Shown: positions 17,321-26,455 of the stretch, piece by piece
Numbering within the stretch: the stretch's first letter is position 1
Layout of the letters: each line of letters starts with the position of its first letter
NCBI GenBank assembly: GCA_903923905.1
Contig: CAIXZH010000089.1
Span: 1 to 64,000 of the forward strand
Direction of reading: 5' to 3'
DNA from: an uncultured Bacteroidia bacterium
GTDB lineage: Bacteria; Bacteroidota; Bacteroidia; Bacteroidales; Prolixibacteraceae
Length of the DNA: 64,000 bases
The notes under the pieces: generated by a model
The model's input: the letters and a program-made list of their open reading frames with translations, nothing else
Told to the model about the DNA's origin: nothing
Database searches by the model: none
Program-made: the position numbers and the translations under genes

Positions 17321-18033
17321 TGCCTCTCTCTCATCAATGGCAAATATTTTTCCTGCGTAGCCGGTCTCGGGTGTTGAATCACAAAAAATAGTGCCGCATT
17401 CCCTTTTTTTCCAACGATATCAGACCCAAGCCATCCATATTTGTCGAGAATAACCTCAACTTTAATAAGATTCAGAGAGTCACTCTCCCAGATTAACCGG
17501 CAAAGTGTTCTCATCTCAGCGGCCCCGTACCCATATTTTTTTTGAATATCATCTTCCTGTAATCTGTTTTTCTGGTCATCATCAAGTATCGAATCCAATA
17601 ATAAAACCAGCGGTTTATTAAACTTTGATTCTGCCTTATCCTTGTTTTTTTTAAGAACTCCCATTAATGGATTCCAGCGCTGATCTGTGTGTAAGAAATT
17701 CAGGTCCTGATCATTCAGCACATCTGGATACATCGTAAAATGCGGTATCGTGGCAATTTTATAGAGGTTTGAGAAGGCACTGTCCGGATAATTGGCCAAT
17801 GCCCACAGACATGCGGCGTTGTATTGATCGATTGGCAAAGCCTTCCATCCGTTCGATTTAAAAGCATCGGAATAGGCAATCGCTGAATTCCTGTAGTCCT
17901 TTGCATTATACAAAGAGTCTGCTTTCTTAAGAAAGTCATAATATTGTTTCGGTATAACCTGTCCGATGAAAGTAGTTGCCGAAAACGTAAGGATAAGAAT
18001 TAGGATCGCCTTTTTCATAATTCGCTGGTTCAT
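17317..18033 (-). pseudogene. N-terminal part of a frameshifted DUF6624 gene
   Basis: A 238-residue frame with a signal peptide (hydrophobic core AILILILTFSATTFIGQ), then a TPR-like region (DYYDFLKKADSLYN-type helices, with YNAACLWALANYPDSAF near 83-100), and from about residue 160 the start of a DUF6624 domain (LIKVEVILDKYGWLG, DIVGKKGNAALFFVIQH). It ends KYLPLMRERQ at a TGA created by an extra AG in the AGAGAGAG tract. The exported full-length protein would probably be periplasmic; its function is unknown. Confidence 0.7.
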
Positions 18034-18233
18034 TTCTTCCGGAATAGTTAGGCAAAAAAAGTAAGATGATAAACAACCTAAATTTACAAGAAAAATTTCT
18101 ATTTACATTAAAATGGACTAAAAATTTATACATTACCAGATGTGAATCCATTTGATCAGGCTAAAATGGATTAGAATTAACGAGATTACTTAATTTGTTA
18201 TCTGTTTGGCAGGTTGTATAATGTAAGCTCTAT

Positions 18234-19760
18234 TTAATGGCAGTATTTGACAATCGCGACAGATGCCTTTGTAAAGCCAAGCTCCTCTGCCTTTTTAAAA
18301 TCGGGACATCCATTTTCCGAAGGGGCTGCATTGGCTTTAACCATCCCTCTGTAGAAATATATTTCCCCATTTTGGGGTTCAATCTCAATCAGACAGGAGA
18401 AGTCTGAAATTGCACTTTTGTAATCCTGAAGAAAATAATCCGCCATTGCCCTGTTAAAAATTGCCCGGAAATGATGCGGCTCGTTCTCGATCGCCTGGGT
18501 AAAGTCTGCAATTGCTCCATGGAAGTCTTTGAGATCACTCTTTAAAAGTCCCCTTTCAAAATAAATACCGGCATTTTTGGGATCAATGGATATACTTTTA
18601 GAATAATCATCAATTGCTCCATAGTAGTCATTCAGACCAACCTTTGCAGCGCCTCTGCCGAAATATGCTTCCACACAGCCCGGATCAATTTCTAATGCTT
18701 TATCAAGATCAGAAATTGTCCCTTTGAAATCTTTCAGATTATTTTTTGCCTTCCCACGTTCTATATAGGCTTTCGTATTTCCGGAATCGATTTCAATTGA
18801 CCTGTTAAAATCGGCTATTGCTCCGTTATAATCTTTAAGTAAGGCTTTTGTGTTCCCTCTGAACAAATAAGTCTGGGTATTCCTGGGATTAATTTCTAAT
18901 GCTTTATTAAATTCAGAAATTGCACCATCATAATCTTTTTGTAACCCCTTTAAAATACCGCTAATAAACTCAGCTTCCTGAAGTTTGGGATTTATCATTA
19001 TCGCCTGGTTTAAATCAGCAGATGCTCCTTCATTGTCATGAATATCAAGCTTTACCAAACCCCTATTTTTATAAGCCTCTGTAGATTTTGGGTTAATTTC
19101 CAATGCCTGATTAAAGTCTGCCATGGCTCCTGGGATGTCTTGCATAAGGTGTTTTGCAACGCCTCTGTTTACATATGTAGAAGCATCCTGCGGATTAAGT
19201 TCCAGGACCTTATTTAAATCTTTAACCGCTCCGGGATAGTCTTTGTGATCAAGTTTTAACATACCTCTTAGCACATAGGCTGCAATTAATTTGGGATCCT
19301 TATCTATTGCCAGGTCACAGTCCAGCAATGCCCCTTTAATGTCTTGAGAGTTGAGTTTTGCTAATGATCTTCCGAAATAAGCATCCACATAATTTGGGTT
19401 AAGGTCGATCGCTTTGGTAAAGTCTGTGATACTGCCTGGGATCTGATTCATAATACCTTTGAAAAATCCTCTGAAGAAATAGGCTTCTGCATATCCGGGA
19501 TTAAGGACAATTGCCTTGTTCAAATCATCAATTCCCCCCTGATTATCCTGGGTAAAACGTGCACGACCCCTGGCACAATAGGCCTCAGCATATTCAGGAT
19601 TGAGCCCGATAACTTTGGTGAGGTCTGATATTGCACCTTTGTAGTCTTCACTGATTAGTTTTGCAAGGCCGCTATCGTAAAGTTCCCGGGCTGTTTGGCT
19701 ATGTACGGTGGAAGTTACCGTGAGAATTAACATCCACAATAGTGCGTAGGATGCCTTCAT
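18234..19760 (-). CDS. Exported TPR-repeat protein
   Basis: A 508-residue protein with a signal peptide (residues 1-22) and then 14 consecutive 34-residue tetratricopeptide repeats of the pattern AYxxRGxAKxxLxDYxGAIxDFxKAIEIxPxN. The repeats fill the chain; the last one is degenerate and holds CPDFKKAEELGF. The array should fold into a superhelix that binds partners, probably in the periplasm. Repeat-rich genes like this are prone to recombination and copy-number change. No enzymatic domain is present. Confidence 0.9.
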   Translation of the reverse strand: MKASYALLWMLILTVTSTVHSQTARELYDSGLAKLISEDYKGAISDLTKVIGLNPEYAEAYCARGRARFTQDNQGGIDDLNKAIVLNPGYAEAYFFRGFFKGIMNQIPGSITDFTKAIDLNPNYVDAYFGRSLAKLNSQDIKGALLDCDLAIDKDPKLIAAYVLRGMLKLDHKDYPGAVKDLNKVLELNPQDASTYVNRGVAKHLMQDIPGAMADFNQALEINPKSTEAYKNRGLVKLDIHDNEGASADLNQAIMINPKLQEAEFISGILKGLQKDYDGAISEFNKALEINPRNTQTYLFRGNTKALLKDYNGAIADFNRSIEIDSGNTKAYIERGKAKNNLKDFKGTISDLDKALEIDPGCVEAYFGRGAAKVGLNDYYGAIDDYSKSISIDPKNAGIYFERGLLKSDLKDFHGAIADFTQAIENEPHHFRAIFNRAMADYFLQDYKSAISDFSCLIEIEPQNGEIYFYRGMVKANAAPSENGCPDFKKAEELGFTKASVAIVKYCH

Positions 19761-20192
19761 GATTATCTAAATTCAGATTTAAATTTATCGAAATCCGGGT
19801 TAAGATAACATGATAAAAATCAGTTTTATTAATCGTTAAAATTTGGCATATCCTGCCGCAGAATAAAAGTGAGCTAAATATCTTAATCAGATTCCTTGAA
19901 AACATTCTGAAGCTCACAATAGAGATAAACTCATTTACCCCCGAAAGAACAGAATCAGAAACGAATAAATAACTCTTGAGAATTTACCAGCTATTTATGC
20001 TTCTTTCAATATTATTCCCGAAGGTATTGACAGATCAAGGGTCACATGTGACCATCTGGCTGATTCTGCACTATCAATATTTCGATTTGTTAAAGGGGAT
20101 TTAAGTATCAATTGCACGAAAATATCAACCATTTTTACACTGGAAAGGGAACCTCTTCAAGTGAATGTTCATTACCGTGGGAGATTGCACAA
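19761..20192. other. Intergenic stretch, possible gene remnant
   Basis: No supported gene. One plus-strand frame stays open from 19969 to 20280, about 103 codons, but lacks a plausible start codon and overlaps the 3' end of the next gene. Confidence 0.4.
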
Positions 20193-21098
20193 TCAACTGT
20201 TGAGGAAATTATCTGTTAAATTATCAATCAATTCATCATTCATTTCTTCTATGCATTCCTTTGTCAGATATCCCAGATGAGGGGTGCAAATTACATTTGG
20301 ATAATAGAGGAGTGGACTATTCAATAATGGTTCTTCCGGAAATACATCCAACCCCACGCCTAAAAATCTCCCATTTTGCATTTCTCTATCCAACGCGATA
20401 TAATCCAAAACTGATCCTCTTGAGGTATTAATGAGAACAGAACCTTTTTTCATTTCCTGCAGCTTTTCCTGATTAAAGAAATTATCATTCTCCTTCTTTG
20501 ATGAAATATGAATTGAGATTATATCAGCTTTTCTTAAACCTTCATCAATTGAGACCTCTCCGGTTTTTAAATTACTTTCCTTGCCAACAATTAAAACATT
20601 TAACCCAAATATCCCTGCAATTTCGGCAACTCTTTTCCCGATCTTCCCATTTCCAATAATGGCCAGAGTCTTGTTGTTGAGCTCATAGTTCATAGGTAAA
20701 TCCCGTCTCCAGTTACCCTGAACCATATTCCTGTGTGAATTAATAATGTTTTTTGAAATTCCCAGAATCAATGCAAATGTATGTTCTGCAACGGCATCGA
20801 TTCCGTGTTGTTTATTTAATCCGACAACTTTTATATTACAACTGTTGCAGACCTTCCGATCAACATAGTCTGTATTATGCGCTCTTATCCCAATGAACCT
20901 GCAGTTTATCATTGCGCGCAATTTTTCATTCGGCAAGGAACTATGCAATAATAAGGACTCGACTTCGCTAAAGTTTAAGTGATCGTTACACAGATCAAAA
21001 TCAGCGAGTGATATCTTTAATGCTTTTAATGAATCAATATTGCGATCAGACAGTACGATGTTTTTATCTACAAAACATATCCTATTTATACTTTCCAT
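20193..21098 (-). CDS. D-isomer-specific 2-hydroxyacid dehydrogenase
   Basis: A 301-residue NAD-dependent dehydrogenase that interconverts a 2-keto acid and its D-2-hydroxy acid. The NAD-binding motif is GNGKIG at 149-154. The catalytic triad residues are recognisable: Arg227 in NTSRG, Glu255 in DVFPEEP and His274 in TPHLG. The N-terminal lid domain is present, so the gene is full length. Cytosolic. Its 3' neighbour on the same strand starts about 430 bp away, so it may be expressed with the upstream peptidase gene. The natural substrate (lactate, glycerate, phosphoglycerate) is not resolved. Confidence 0.88.
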   Translation of the reverse strand: MESINRICFVDKNIVLSDRNIDSLKALKISLADFDLCNDHLNFSEVESLLLHSSLPNEKLRAMINCRFIGIRAHNTDYVDRKVCNSCNIKVVGLNKQHGIDAVAEHTFALILGISKNIINSHRNMVQGNWRRDLPMNYELNNKTLAIIGNGKIGKRVAEIAGIFGLNVLIVGKESNLKTGEVSIDEGLRKADIISIHISSKKENDNFFNQEKLQEMKKGSVLINTSRGSVLDYIALDREMQNGRFLGVGLDVFPEEPLLNSPLLYYPNVICTPHLGYLTKECIEEMNDELIDNLTDNFLNS

Positions 21099-21133
21099 TC
21101 TATTCTGAATATTGAATAGTAATTTGATCCGAT

Positions 21134-23248
21134 TTATGGTTTGGGAGTTATTCCCATATTGTAGAACATGAAGGATAAAATGTCAGTCATACTCTCAATA
21201 TTTTTCTTCAGTGAAGAACCAGAGGCACCATGTCCCTGATTAGTAGTGATTCTTATTAATACAGGATTTGTTCCACCTTGTTTTTCTTGCAAGGTCGCTG
21301 CAAATTTAAAGGAGTGCATGGGTACAACACGGTCGTCATGATCGGCAGTAATGACAAGAGTGGCAGGATAATTTATATTGGTTTTTATATTGTGCAGTGG
21401 AGAATACTTGTATAGAGACGGAAATTGTCGTATACTGTCACTGCTTCCATATTCAGTTGTCCAGAATACTCCGCTTGTAAATTTCTGAAACCTCAGCATA
21501 TCCATTACACCTACTTCCGGAATTGCCACTTTACATATTTCTGGTCGCTGGGTCATAACTGCCCCAACCAATAATCCACCATTTGAACCACCCATAATGG
21601 CAAGTTGATCATGCGTAGTGAATTTCCTGGAAACAAGATAATCAGCCGCTGCAATAAAATCATCAAACACATTTTGTTTTTTATCCAGCATGCCAGCTTT
21701 ATGCCATTCTTCCCCATATTCACCACCACCTCTTAAATTGGGAACAGCCAGTATTCCATTATTCTCCAGTAATTCAAACATAGCTGACCAAAAGAATGGA
21801 GTTAAATTTACATCAAAACCACCATATGCATATAGTAAAGCCGGGTGATTAGCATCTTTTTTAAATCCTTTTTTATGAACCAGGAACATGGAAACTTGCG
21901 TACCATCTTTACTTTTATAAAATATCTGATTAGCTTCGTATGTGTTTAGATCTAAAATGTATCCGGAGCTCTTAAATATTTCTGATTGCCCGGTTTTTAT
22001 GTCATATTTATAGATACACGGGGTAGATGTGAAAGATGTAAAATCATAAAAAAGGTACTTGTCATCGTTAAATCCACCAAATCCATTTGCGGTACCTAAG
22101 ACAGGCAATTTTGGTTCCAGTTCCAATTTCCCATCTATATTATACTGATATATTTTGGAGGTAGCGTTTACCAGATATCCGGTAATAATCTTTCTTCCAA
22201 CCATTGACGCAAAATCGAGTTTCTCTTTTTTCTCCGGCACAACTTCTTTCCAGTTTTCTTTTGAAGTATTATTAAAATCGGTGGAAATTATTTTAAAATT
22301 ACCTGCTCCATTATTTGTATTTATATAAAGGGTATCCTGTAAGTTCCCAATTATCCCGTTTTGGAATTCATACCCTTTGAACAATGTTTTAAAATCTTTA
22401 TTCGATTCGTTTATCCTTTTGCCAATAACTTCAAATCCTGAAGAGCCTGGAGACTTTGAAATAAAAAGGAATCTGCCATCTTCACTGGTTTGGATACCCA
22501 ACCCCATATTAGGATTTGCAGTATCTTCATAAATAAATTTGTCTTTAATCTGATTATCACCTAACTTATGAAAATAAACTTTGGCATTTTTGGCAATTGC
22601 AGTTAGTTCAGTCCCTTTCAAAGGTTCAGGGTATACGGTATAATAGAACCCAGTCTTTAGCCAGGCCACTCCACCATCCCGCCTCCAGGATATACTGTCA
22701 ATAAGTTTTGTATTCGTTGCTATCTCAACAAAATAACTAGTACTCCAGTCACTACCATTTTTGTTGATATGATAGGCCAAATACTTTTTATCGTAGGATG
22801 GTCCGTCCAGGGCAACTGATATACTACCATCCTTCGATAAAGTGTTTGGGTCAATAAATATATGGGGTAATCCTTTCAATCCTTTTTGATAATAATATAC
22901 AGACTGGTTTTGCAACCCGTTGTTCTTTGAAAAGAAAATATATTCGCCAGCTTTAAAGCCAGAATAATGCCGTGGATAATTGTATGTTTTTTCAATCTGT
23001 TTCTTGATTAATGCCCTAAATGGAATCTTTGAAAGATATTTTTCAGTAAAAAACTGCTCCGTTTTGATCCAATTCTTTGTATTCGCCGCATTGTCATTTT
23101 CAAGCCATCTGTAAGGATCGCTTACTCTGGTACCAAAATAGTCGTCGACCTGATCCACCTTTTTTGTAACTGGATATTTTAGTTGTGCAAAGGAAGGAGC
23201 GGTCAACAGGGTAAAAGAGAATAATAAGGCAAAGCAAAGTGATTTCAT
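21134..23248 (-). CDS. Prolyl oligopeptidase (S9A)
   Basis: A 704-residue serine peptidase that cleaves after proline in short peptides. A signal peptide (residues 1-21, ending SFAQ) places it in the periplasm. The N-terminal seven-blade propeller domain contains the DPYRWLEND signature near 45-53. The C-terminal alpha/beta hydrolase has Ser555 in GGSNGG, Asp near 638 in ADHDDRVVP and His673 in QGHGASG. Length is normal for the family. Only 35 bp separate it from the downstream dehydrogenase gene, which suggests cotranscription. Confidence 0.93.
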   Translation of the reverse strand: MKSLCFALLFSFTLLTAPSFAQLKYPVTKKVDQVDDYFGTRVSDPYRWLENDNAANTKNWIKTEQFFTEKYLSKIPFRALIKKQIEKTYNYPRHYSGFKAGEYIFFSKNNGLQNQSVYYYQKGLKGLPHIFIDPNTLSKDGSISVALDGPSYDKKYLAYHINKNGSDWSTSYFVEIATNTKLIDSISWRRDGGVAWLKTGFYYTVYPEPLKGTELTAIAKNAKVYFHKLGDNQIKDKFIYEDTANPNMGLGIQTSEDGRFLFISKSPGSSGFEVIGKRINESNKDFKTLFKGYEFQNGIIGNLQDTLYINTNNGAGNFKIISTDFNNTSKENWKEVVPEKKEKLDFASMVGRKIITGYLVNATSKIYQYNIDGKLELEPKLPVLGTANGFGGFNDDKYLFYDFTSFTSTPCIYKYDIKTGQSEIFKSSGYILDLNTYEANQIFYKSKDGTQVSMFLVHKKGFKKDANHPALLYAYGGFDVNLTPFFWSAMFELLENNGILAVPNLRGGGEYGEEWHKAGMLDKKQNVFDDFIAAADYLVSRKFTTHDQLAIMGGSNGGLLVGAVMTQRPEICKVAIPEVGVMDMLRFQKFTSGVFWTTEYGSSDSIRQFPSLYKYSPLHNIKTNINYPATLVITADHDDRVVPMHSFKFAATLQEKQGGTNPVLIRITTNQGHGASGSSLKKNIESMTDILSFMFYNMGITPKP

Positions 23249-23436
23249 TAAGATAAATATTAGGATAATGGTTTTTCAAATCTATTTGATAATTTTATGA
23301 TTACTATAAAATCTTAATTCCCATAAATTCATTTATTCAGGAAAAAGATAACCTGAGTTAAATTTTAATTGGTCGAGCTTTTTATTATTGAAAGGTGACC
23401 AGTTTCAATAATATTTCACAAATAACAACAAATAGA

Positions 23437-23470
23437 AATCCCAACCCTTGATTATTAAGGAGTTGGGATT
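23437..23470 (-). terminator. Stem-loop terminator after the tRNA
   Basis: A 9-bp perfect stem AATCCCAAC/GTTGGGATT encloses an inner CCTT/AAGG pairing. On the minus strand it lies directly downstream of tRNA-Arg and is followed by a T-rich tail. On the plus strand it ends in six T, so it may work in both directions. Confidence 0.75.
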
Positions 23471-23477
23471 TTTTCTG

Positions 23478-23549
23478 TAGCCTCACCGCGACTCGAACGC
23501 GAATCTAAAGTTTAGGAAACTTCCGTTCTATCCCTTGAACTATGAGGCC
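23478..23549 (-). tRNA. tRNA-Arg (anticodon CCT)
   Basis: The minus strand folds into a complete cloverleaf. The acceptor stem is GGCCTCA with TGAGGCT (one G-T pair), and the D stem is GTTC/GAAC. The anticodon stem GAAGT/ACTTT holds the loop TTCCTAA, giving anticodon CCT for AGG codons. The T arm is TCGCG-TTCGAGT-CGCGG. The discriminator is A and the CCA end is not encoded, as is usual in Bacteroidota. Confidence 0.93.
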
Positions 23550-23617
23550 GGGAATATTCTTAAAAGCGAAAGTGAGCTTTACCCGAACCCTGACAATCCA
23601 AATTGTCAGGTCATTGA

Positions 23618-24775
23618 CTAATGTTGAAGCCTTGAAGGTACGCTTTTCAGCTTTCTGGCTGCCTCATGTAGTATTTCATCAGGCTTAGCAAAGCAGACTC
23701 TAATTAATTGATTTTTGGCCTTTTCGTGCTGAAATGCAGAAAAAGGAACCGTAGCGACACCATATTCAAGAATGAGTCGGGCGCAAAAATCAATATCTGA
23801 TTCGTCCGAGATCTTGCTATAATCGAGAATCTGATAAAATGTCGATTGGGTCGGGACAAGTTCAAACTTGCTCCCTTTCAATAATGAGATCAACAAATCG
23901 CGCTTTTTGTGATACGATTCACAAATAATGTCGAAATCAGGACCGCCCTGTAAAAACTCTGCCAATGCATATTGGGCAGGGGTGTTTACGCTAAATCCCT
24001 GAAATTGCTGGATTTTTCTGAATTCACTCATTAACCGCTCAGGGCCAAAAATATAACCTATCCCCCAACCGGTTATATTAAAAACAGAACCGAAACTTGA
24101 AACAATTAATGACTTTGAGGCCAGATCCGGAACTGAGGCAAGGCTACGGAATTTTAAACCGTCAAAGACAATATTATCAAATACTTCATTACTCAGGATG
24201 ACTAATCTGGTACCATTTGTCATCCTTTTCAGCTGGTCGATATCTTCTTCGCTAAAAATCCTTCCGATCGGATTCTGAGGATTGTTAATAATGATCATTT
24301 TAGTCTTCGACGTGACCAACTTTTTAACCTCTTCCCAGTCTATCCGAAAGTCAGGTAGTCTCAGATTCACAAAAATCGGTCGCCCTCCATTTAATTCGAT
24401 GAACGGTGCATAAGACTCCTGTACCGGTTCAAATATGATTACTTCGTCACCTTCTTTTATAAAAGTGCTGATCGCGGTTGTCATTGCCTGAGCTGGTCCG
24501 GCAGTGATGGTAATTTCAGTATCCGGATTAAAGGCGGATTTATTTTGCCGGTTTACCAGCTCTATTATTTGTTCCCTTAATTGCTCTACTCCTTCGACGG
24601 GTGAATAATCATTATTCCCAAGTCTCATGTTTTTGCCCACCAGATCAATCAGATGCTCCGGACAAGCGAGATTAGACATTGGAATGGCTAAGTCGATAGC
24701 ATTAACACCCTCGGCAATTTCGAGAATCGTCGTAAAAGAATTTTTTTTAGGTGTCGGAATTTTTGATGAACTCAT
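23618..24775 (-). CDS. Class I/II aminotransferase homologue lacking the PLP lysine
   Basis: A 385-residue fold-type I protein related to methionine/kynurenine aminotransferases. ATG at 24775 is preferred over an upstream TTG. Most family landmarks remain: DYSPVEGVEQLRE, TITAGPAQAM, NNPQNPIG with the substrate Asn168, TGWGIGY and RVCFAKPDE near the end. The Schiff-base motif, normally SFGKTFHxTGWK, reads SFGSVFNITGWG, so the catalytic lysine is Ser230. The cofactor-binding SDEVY is SNEVF, changing the pyridine Asp and the Tyr. These changes argue against transaminase activity; a binding or regulatory role is possible. It lies downstream of recO on the same strand. Confidence 0.85.
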   Translation of the reverse strand: MSSSKIPTPKKNSFTTILEIAEGVNAIDLAIPMSNLACPEHLIDLVGKNMRLGNNDYSPVEGVEQLREQIIELVNRQNKSAFNPDTEITITAGPAQAMTTAISTFIKEGDEVIIFEPVQESYAPFIELNGGRPIFVNLRLPDFRIDWEEVKKLVTSKTKMIIINNPQNPIGRIFSEEDIDQLKRMTNGTRLVILSNEVFDNIVFDGLKFRSLASVPDLASKSLIVSSFGSVFNITGWGIGYIFGPERLMSEFRKIQQFQGFSVNTPAQYALAEFLQGGPDFDIICESYHKKRDLLISLLKGSKFELVPTQSTFYQILDYSKISDESDIDFCARLILEYGVATVPFSAFQHEKAKNQLIRVCFAKPDEILHEAARKLKSVPSRLQH

Positions 24776-24892
24776 TTTAATATAGTCAATTGCTAACCGC
24801 AAAAGTAGTAATATTTTTTATCGTACCATTCAAATTTTTCTATTCAGAATCTGTATGTGCAAAATTCTTGTATTTTTATCGTTATATGGTTA

Positions 24893-25618
24893 TTAATGAA
24901 GTATTAACCGGAGTATTTCAAGGGATTTTATATTCAGCTTATTTCCAAGGTGAAGACCATAATAGTCGATTATAAAATTGAGAAAAATATCCCTTAATCC
25001 CTGAACCGGTTTAAATTCAGACAAATTCTGATACCCCATATTTAATAATTTAGCCAGAACTGAACTTTCCGTATTTTTCAGAAACCAGGGATGATCGGGT
25101 GGCGTAAGGACAAACTTTCCGGCAATCATATCAAAAAACTGATTCGATGGCGAGTAGTTATTGGTAGGGGCAAACCCAAGATACCGGGATAACTGAAGTA
25201 AAAATATAAGATGATAATTTGCTACACCATCTTCGATTAAATCAAGCATCTCTATGGAATGAAACAGGAAATTAAACAATTCGGGTTGTGATTCTTCCTC
25301 CCGAAGCACCTTATTCAGCAATTCGGAAAGAAAAATAGCCTGAGTCGATTTCGGAATTTCATATGGAATAGATCCAAAAGGGAGAATGTTCCTAATCTCT
25401 CTGGCCCTTTGCAATTCCCGGCCATGTTTGAAATCGACTTCCATCTCCAACAAAGAGAGTTGGCGAAGAAGGTTTGCCTTAACCGCTGATTTCTTCCCAT
25501 GGATTCCCTGCATGATAAACGACATCCGACCAAATGTCTCAGTATAAATTGTTGTAATCATGCCGGTTTCGCCATATTTCATACTGTGAAGGACGACTCC
25601 GCGGGTTTTTTGCAGCAT
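24893..25618 (-). CDS. recO: DNA repair protein RecO
   Basis: A 241-residue protein of the RecF recombination pathway, which with RecR helps load RecA onto SSB-coated single-stranded DNA. The N-terminal OB-fold is recognisable from GVVLHSMKYGETGMITTIYTETFGRMSF-type sequence (residues 7-34), and an alpha-helical C-terminal domain follows. The zinc-finger cysteines of some RecO proteins are not evident, which is usual in this phylum. It starts 21 bp after the stop of the rdgB-like gene upstream, so the two probably share a transcript. Confidence 0.92.
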   Translation of the reverse strand: MLQKTRGVVLHSMKYGETGMITTIYTETFGRMSFIMQGIHGKKSAVKANLLRQLSLLEMEVDFKHGRELQRAREIRNILPFGSIPYEIPKSTQAIFLSELLNKVLREEESQPELFNFLFHSIEMLDLIEDGVANYHLIFLLQLSRYLGFAPTNNYSPSNQFFDMIAGKFVLTPPDHPWFLKNTESSVLAKLLNMGYQNLSEFKPVQGLRDIFLNFIIDYYGLHLGNKLNIKSLEILRLILH

Positions 25619-25639
25619 TGTGGAAGGATTAACCGGTGA

Positions 25640-26221
25640 TCATTTTAAATTCCTCAAATAGTCGACTAATAGCTCAACTGCCCGTCCACGATGACTGATC
25701 TGATTTTTTTCATTGGAAGACATTTGTGCAAACGAATGGAGATATCCATCAGGGATAAATATCGGATCATACCCGAAACCATCCTGACCCTGCTTTTCGG
25801 TAAGTATTTTTCCATCAACGATTCCCTCAAATTGATTCTCCACCCCTTCAATAACCAATGAAATCACACACCTGAAACGGGCCTTCCGGTTTGTTTGGTT
25901 GCCCAGTTTTTCCAAAACCTTAGTCATGTTTGCATCAGCACTTTTATCTTCTCCGGCATAGCGTGCAGAGAAGACCCCAGGCTCATTGAAAAGTGCTTCG
26001 ATTTCAAGACCAGTATCGTCAGCGAAGCAGTTTATCCCATATTTATTCCAGATGTAAAAGGATTTCTGGCTGGCATTGACTTCAAGGGTTGGACCTGTTT
26101 CAGGAATTTCTTCGAAACATCCGATATCATTCAGACTTAACAGTTCGAATTCTGAAGGAAGAATTTGCCTTAGCTCCCTTAGCTTGTGATCATTATTCGT
26201 AGCAAATACCAGTTTTCTCAT
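25640..26221 (-). CDS. rdgB: Non-canonical purine NTP pyrophosphatase (RdgB/HAM1)
   Basis: A 193-residue enzyme that hydrolyses ITP, dITP and XTP to monophosphates, keeping deaminated purines out of DNA. The start at 26221 fits the family N-terminus MRKLVFATNNDHKLRELR; a Met one codon upstream is equally possible, and a longer frame to 26263 is unlikely. Conserved blocks are CFADDTGLEIEALFNEPGVF with the catalytic Asp, GQDGFGYDPIF and SHRGRA near the C-terminus. Cytosolic homodimer in known members. It precedes recO on the same strand. Confidence 0.93.
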   Translation of the reverse strand: MRKLVFATNNDHKLRELRQILPSEFELLSLNDIGCFEEIPETGPTLEVNASQKSFYIWNKYGINCFADDTGLEIEALFNEPGVFSARYAGEDKSADANMTKVLEKLGNQTNRKARFRCVISLVIEGVENQFEGIVDGKILTEKQGQDGFGYDPIFIPDGYLHSFAQMSSNEKNQISHRGRAVELLVDYLRNLK

Positions 26222-26455
26222 CATAAGTAGAAGGTTTTGGCACAAATTTAAACTAAAACACAATCAGAATAACACCATCGTTTACACCTTGTTGTATTTA
26301 TCTTTTAAAAAGACATGGGTGTGATTATTTCGTTTCATATTCGTGGCTGAATTAAGTGTATAAATTAGTATTTTTACTCCCTGATATCACAGGTCTGCCA
26401 TAGATTTTATCCGAAAAAAGGACTCTGGGGATCAATGATTTTTTAAGCTGTTTCG

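Noticed and set aside
18234-19760. Repeat array mistaken for a CRISPR or DNA tandem repeat
   Set aside because: The about 102-bp periodicity is explained by 34-residue TPR repeats in one intact open frame, and the DNA units are divergent.
19969-20280. Plus-strand frame open for about 103 codons
   Set aside because: It lacks a plausible start codon, overlaps the 3' end of the dehydrogenase gene on the other strand, and resembles no family I know. It could be a remnant but cannot be supported.
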